From DATELY01 sp035276085 (GTDB lineage: Bacteria; Pseudomonadota; Gammaproteobacteria; Steroidobacterales; Steroidobacteraceae), in the NCBI GenBank assembly GCA_035276085.1, contig DATELY010000302.1:1-19318 (forward strand): 19,318 nt of DNA, given 5' to 3'. Under the pieces are notes generated by a model that saw nothing but the letters and a program-made list of their open reading frames with translations, was not told where the DNA came from and searched no databases. The first letter of the stretch is position 1. Every line of letters starts with the position of its first letter. Below are positions 17,487 to 19,318 of the stretch, piece by piece. Made by a program: the position numbers and the translations under genes.

Positions 17487-17773
17487 CGCTGGCCACTGAG
17501 AAACAAGAGCAAGCGCGGCGACACTGCCCTTGGACGGATTGCGACGTGCTCTCAGTCTGCGAGAGCCGAGCCGTTTCAGGCTGGTTCTTTGGCGCTTCAG
17601 CAGCTCATCCCACTCCGTCTGATTCATTCGGCGGGAATGCTGCAGTGGATGGCTGATCAAGTATCGCATCGGTCGGACGGTAGCGTCCGACTATGTCCAC
17701 GCGGTGAACTTCCGCCGAAGGTTGTTTCGCAGCTGTGGCATACAAAGGGGTTACAACAGGAAGCCGTGCAACG
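17487..17773. other. Intergenic stretch between convergent genes
   Basis: These 287 bases lie between the membrane-protein stop (plus) and the ribbon-helix-helix-like gene stop (minus). The clearest element is a perfect hairpin at 17672-17691. A minus-strand open frame from ATG 17669 (or 17627, MNQTEWDELLKRQ) to 17421 would encode 82 or 68 mostly basic residues. It overlaps the membrane-protein gene by 66 bases, lacks a ribosome site and resembles nothing I know, so I do not call it as a gene. No RNA gene or mobile-element end was recognised. Confidence 0.5.
17672..17691. terminator. Perfect 8-bp hairpin, possible terminator
   Basis: GTCGGACG (17672-17679) and CGTCCGAC (17684-17691) are exact reverse complements around a four-base GTAG loop. 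The hairpin lies between convergent genes, 185 bases after the membrane-protein stop and 82 bases past the stop of the minus-strand small gene. There is no T-run on either side, so it is not a textbook intrinsic terminator. It may instead stabilise 3' ends or be a protein-binding palindrome. Confidence 0.4.
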
Positions 17774-18046
17774 CTATCCGTCGATACGCGTGAACACAAT
17801 CTCACACTGCGCCGAGCACATCGCCTCATCGCGAGCGATGCCTTTAGCTTCCTGTAACTCGAGATACGCTTGCACCGTCGTCATGTGCCGCTCATACACC
17901 TTGAGCGCCGCCTCGAAGAACTCATCCAGAGAACGAAACTCGCGCGAAGCGGCTGCGGCCACGACGAAGTCGTAACGATCCTGATCCAGTGTGATCGTCA
18001 GTGGAATGCGCGTGTTCTTCCGCACTTTGATCCTGTGCTGCGACAT
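17774..18046 (-). CDS. Small ribbon-helix-helix-like protein
   Basis: A 90-residue protein from ATG 18046. A basic N-terminus (HRIKVRKNTR) leads into a short beta-strand pattern (IPLTITLDQ, 14-22). Two amphipathic helices follow (DRYDFVVAAAASREF, about 23-37, and LDEFFEAALKVYERHMTTVQAYLEL, about 40-64). Strand-helix-helix with a SLDEFFEAAL-type second helix resembles CopG/ParD-like DNA-binding proteins. A dimeric regulator or antitoxin-like role is therefore possible. There is no toxin gene next to it on this strand, so a toxin-antitoxin assignment is not supported. The C-terminal part (65-90) contains two Cys (77, 81) and no known motif. The ribosome site is weak. It is divergent from the downstream DUF2341 gene and might regulate it (speculative). 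Confidence 0.55.
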   Translation of the reverse strand: MSQHRIKVRKNTRIPLTITLDQDRYDFVVAAAASREFRSLDEFFEAALKVYERHMTTVQAYLELQEAKGIARDEAMCSAQCEIVFTRIDG

Positions 18047-18290
18047 GGATACTCGTGCCAGTCTGGGGACGGAATCGGGATGCTACTCGTAACGACACCG
18101 AGGTCAACTCGATGCAAGCCAAACGTCAGTTGCTGTTGTCACAAAAGCATCACCCATGCCTCCCATACTCGCCGCGCTCGAGAACGACGCAGTGGATTTA
18201 GCCGCTCGAGCTCACGCCGACACTCAGCGCTTCAATCAAGAAGACCTGTGGCGATCGAATCCAACGCTTGACGACGATGAGGAAGAACCG
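18047..18290. promoter_or_regulatory. Divergent upstream region of the DUF2341 gene
   Basis: This region separates the small minus-strand gene from the chosen start of the exported plus-strand protein. The DUF2341 frame stays open back to an ATG at 18156, adding a 45-residue acidic, hydrophilic stretch. That ATG has no ribosome site, whereas AGGAAG (18280-18285) lies five bases before the GTG at 18291. I therefore treat most of the region as leader and promoter, with no clear -35/-10 pair visible. Confidence 0.4.
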
Positions 18291-19318
18291 GTGCGAAGGG
18301 TGTCTGCGCGAGTACTCGCGCTGCTACTGCTGTGCATGCCGCTGGCGGCCAACGCCTGGTGGAATGACGAATGGAATTTCCGTAAGGAGATCACGCTCGA
18401 CCTCTCGGCGAGTGGGGCCAACCTGACCGGTAGCGCAACCGATGTGCCGGTGCTCATTCGTTTGCACCTCGGCAACTTCGGTTACTTTGCCGATACCAAG
18501 CCGGATGGATCCGATCTGCGTTTCGTGGCGGCGGACGACAAGACGCCGCTCAAGTTTCATATCGAACGGTACGACCCCACCAGTCAACTCGCGTTCGTGT
18601 GGGTGAAGGTGCCGCAAGTGGCCGGTGGCACGAGCAATACCAAGCTGTGGATGTACTACGGCAACAAGACCGCCCCAGACGGTTCCGAGGCTGCTTCGAC
18701 CTACGATGCCCAGCAAGCGGCCGCTTACCATCTGGAAGGAGAGGGCAGCCCGCACGACAGTACTGCGAACAACAATCACGCGACGGTTGCGGCCGGTCAA
18801 CCCAATGGGGCCTCGCTGATCGGCGGTGGCGTGAAACTGAGCGGTGACGGTGCGATCAGTGTTCCCGATTCTGCCTCTCTGCGTATCACGCGTGCGCGCG
18901 GAGGAACGCTGTCGGCCTGGGTTCGCATTGAGAACCCTCAGGCCGATGCAACACTCCTGCGCCTGGGATCTGCGACGACGGCACTCAGACTTGGTATTGC
19001 AGGAACGAAAGCGCTCGTGGAAGTGACTCGCGATGGCACTTCGATCGCCAATGCACAGTCGTCCGACCTGCTCGTGGCCGGCCAGTGGCACCACGTCGCC
19101 GCCACGGTTGCGAGCGACCGCATCATCCTCTATGTCGACGGCGTCGAGGTGGCTTCGTCGCCGGTCGAGTTGCCGGATCTTGGGGGCGGCCTTTCGATCG
19201 GTGGCTCGTCCGATTCGGCTCAACTCCTGAATGCGGAGATCGACGAAGTACAGATTTCCAACGCTGCGCGCTCCGCGGACTGGGTGAAAGTCGCGGTCGC
19301 GAGCCAGGGCATGGACTC
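18291..19318 (+). CDS. Exported DUF2341 and LamG-domain protein, truncated by window end
   Basis: The frame is open to the window edge; 342 codons are present. From GTG 18291 it begins with a near-ideal signal peptide (RRVSARVLALLLLC core, cleavage after A22 in AANA/WW). It then opens the mature protein with WWNDEWNFRKEITL, typical of DUF2341 domains. The DUF2341 region spans about residues 23-130 (VPVLIRLH, SDLRFVAADDKTPL, KLWMYYGNK). A concanavalin-A-like LamG domain follows at about 145-335 (AAYHLEG, GTLSAWVRIE, GQWHHVAATV, ILYVDGVEV, AEIDEVQIS). In many Proteobacteria this pair is fused to a C-terminal MotA/TolQ/ExbB proton-channel domain in TonB-ExbB-ExbD loci; whether that is so here lies outside the window. 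Likely periplasmic, binding carbohydrate or protein ligands. AGGAAG five bases upstream supports the start; an in-frame ATG at 18156 is the alternative. Confidence 0.85.
   Translation, partial: MRRVSARVLALLLLCMPLAANAWWNDEWNFRKEITLDLSASGANLTGSATDVPVLIRLHLGNFGYFADTKPDGSDLRFVAADDKTPLKFHIERYDPTSQLAFVWVKVPQVAGGTSNTKLWMYYGNKTAPDGSEAASTYDAQQAAAYHLEGEGSPHDSTANNNHATVAAGQPNGASLIGGGVKLSGDGAISVPDSASLRITRARGGTLSAWVRIENPQADATLLRLGSATTALRLGIAGTKALVEVTRDGTSIANAQSSDLLVAGQWHHVAATVASDRIILYVDGVEVASSPVELPDLGGGLSIGGSSDSAQLLNAEIDEVQISNAARSADWVKVAVASQGMD

Noticed and set aside
17421..17669. 82-codon minus-strand open frame
   Set aside because: It overlaps a supported gene by 66 bases, is basic and low in information, and has no ribosome site. 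It remains a weak possibility only.
17774..18046. Toxin-antitoxin module built on the ribbon-helix-helix-like protein
   Set aside because: No toxin-like gene lies beside it on the same strand; the neighbours are a convergent membrane protein and a divergent exported protein.

Overview
The window is GC-rich and gene-dense, with signal peptides, two-partner-secretion, exosortase and DUF2341/LamG families typical of Gram-negative Proteobacteria. A gammaproteobacterium of the Xanthomonadales/Nevskiales/Steroidobacter type is my best guess, at low confidence below class level. The first 16 bases match the 3' end of a standard Illumina adapter, so position 1 is an untrimmed contig end rather than genomic sequence.

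Layout. (A) 17-2359, minus strand: a TPR-containing family-41 (OGT/SPINDLY-like) glycosyltransferase, cut by the contig end, preceded by a membrane-anchored HEAT-repeat-like protein. (B) A divergent, gene-free region of about 300 bp at 2360-2665. (C) 2666-15203, plus strand: a second, complete TPR-GT41 glycosyltransferase. Nineteen bases after it comes a 3458-residue filamentous-haemagglutinin-family adhesin (TPS domain, long beta-helix, DUF3739-like C-terminal half). (D) 15245-17486: a small exosortase of the XrtH type on the minus strand. Divergent from it are a trypsin-like serine protease ending in an IPTL-CTERM-type sorting signal and a multi-pass membrane protein translationally coupled to the protease. 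(E) 17774-18046, minus strand: a small ribbon-helix-helix-like protein. (F) 18291 to the end, plus strand: an exported DUF2341 + LamG protein truncated by the window edge.

How it may work together. The region reads as a cell-surface island. Block C pairs a GT41 glycosyltransferase with a giant secreted adhesin. This recalls the HMW1A/HMW1C adhesin-glycosyltransferase pair of Haemophilus, but uses a TPR-OGT-like enzyme instead of HMW1C. The adhesin also ends in a closely spaced Cys pair, like the HMW1 surface tether. Its outer-membrane TpsB partner is not in the window. Block D looks like a self-contained sorting cassette: an exosortase, its likely substrate (the protease) and an associated membrane protein. 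No RNA genes, CRISPR arrays, insertion sequences or phage genes were seen.
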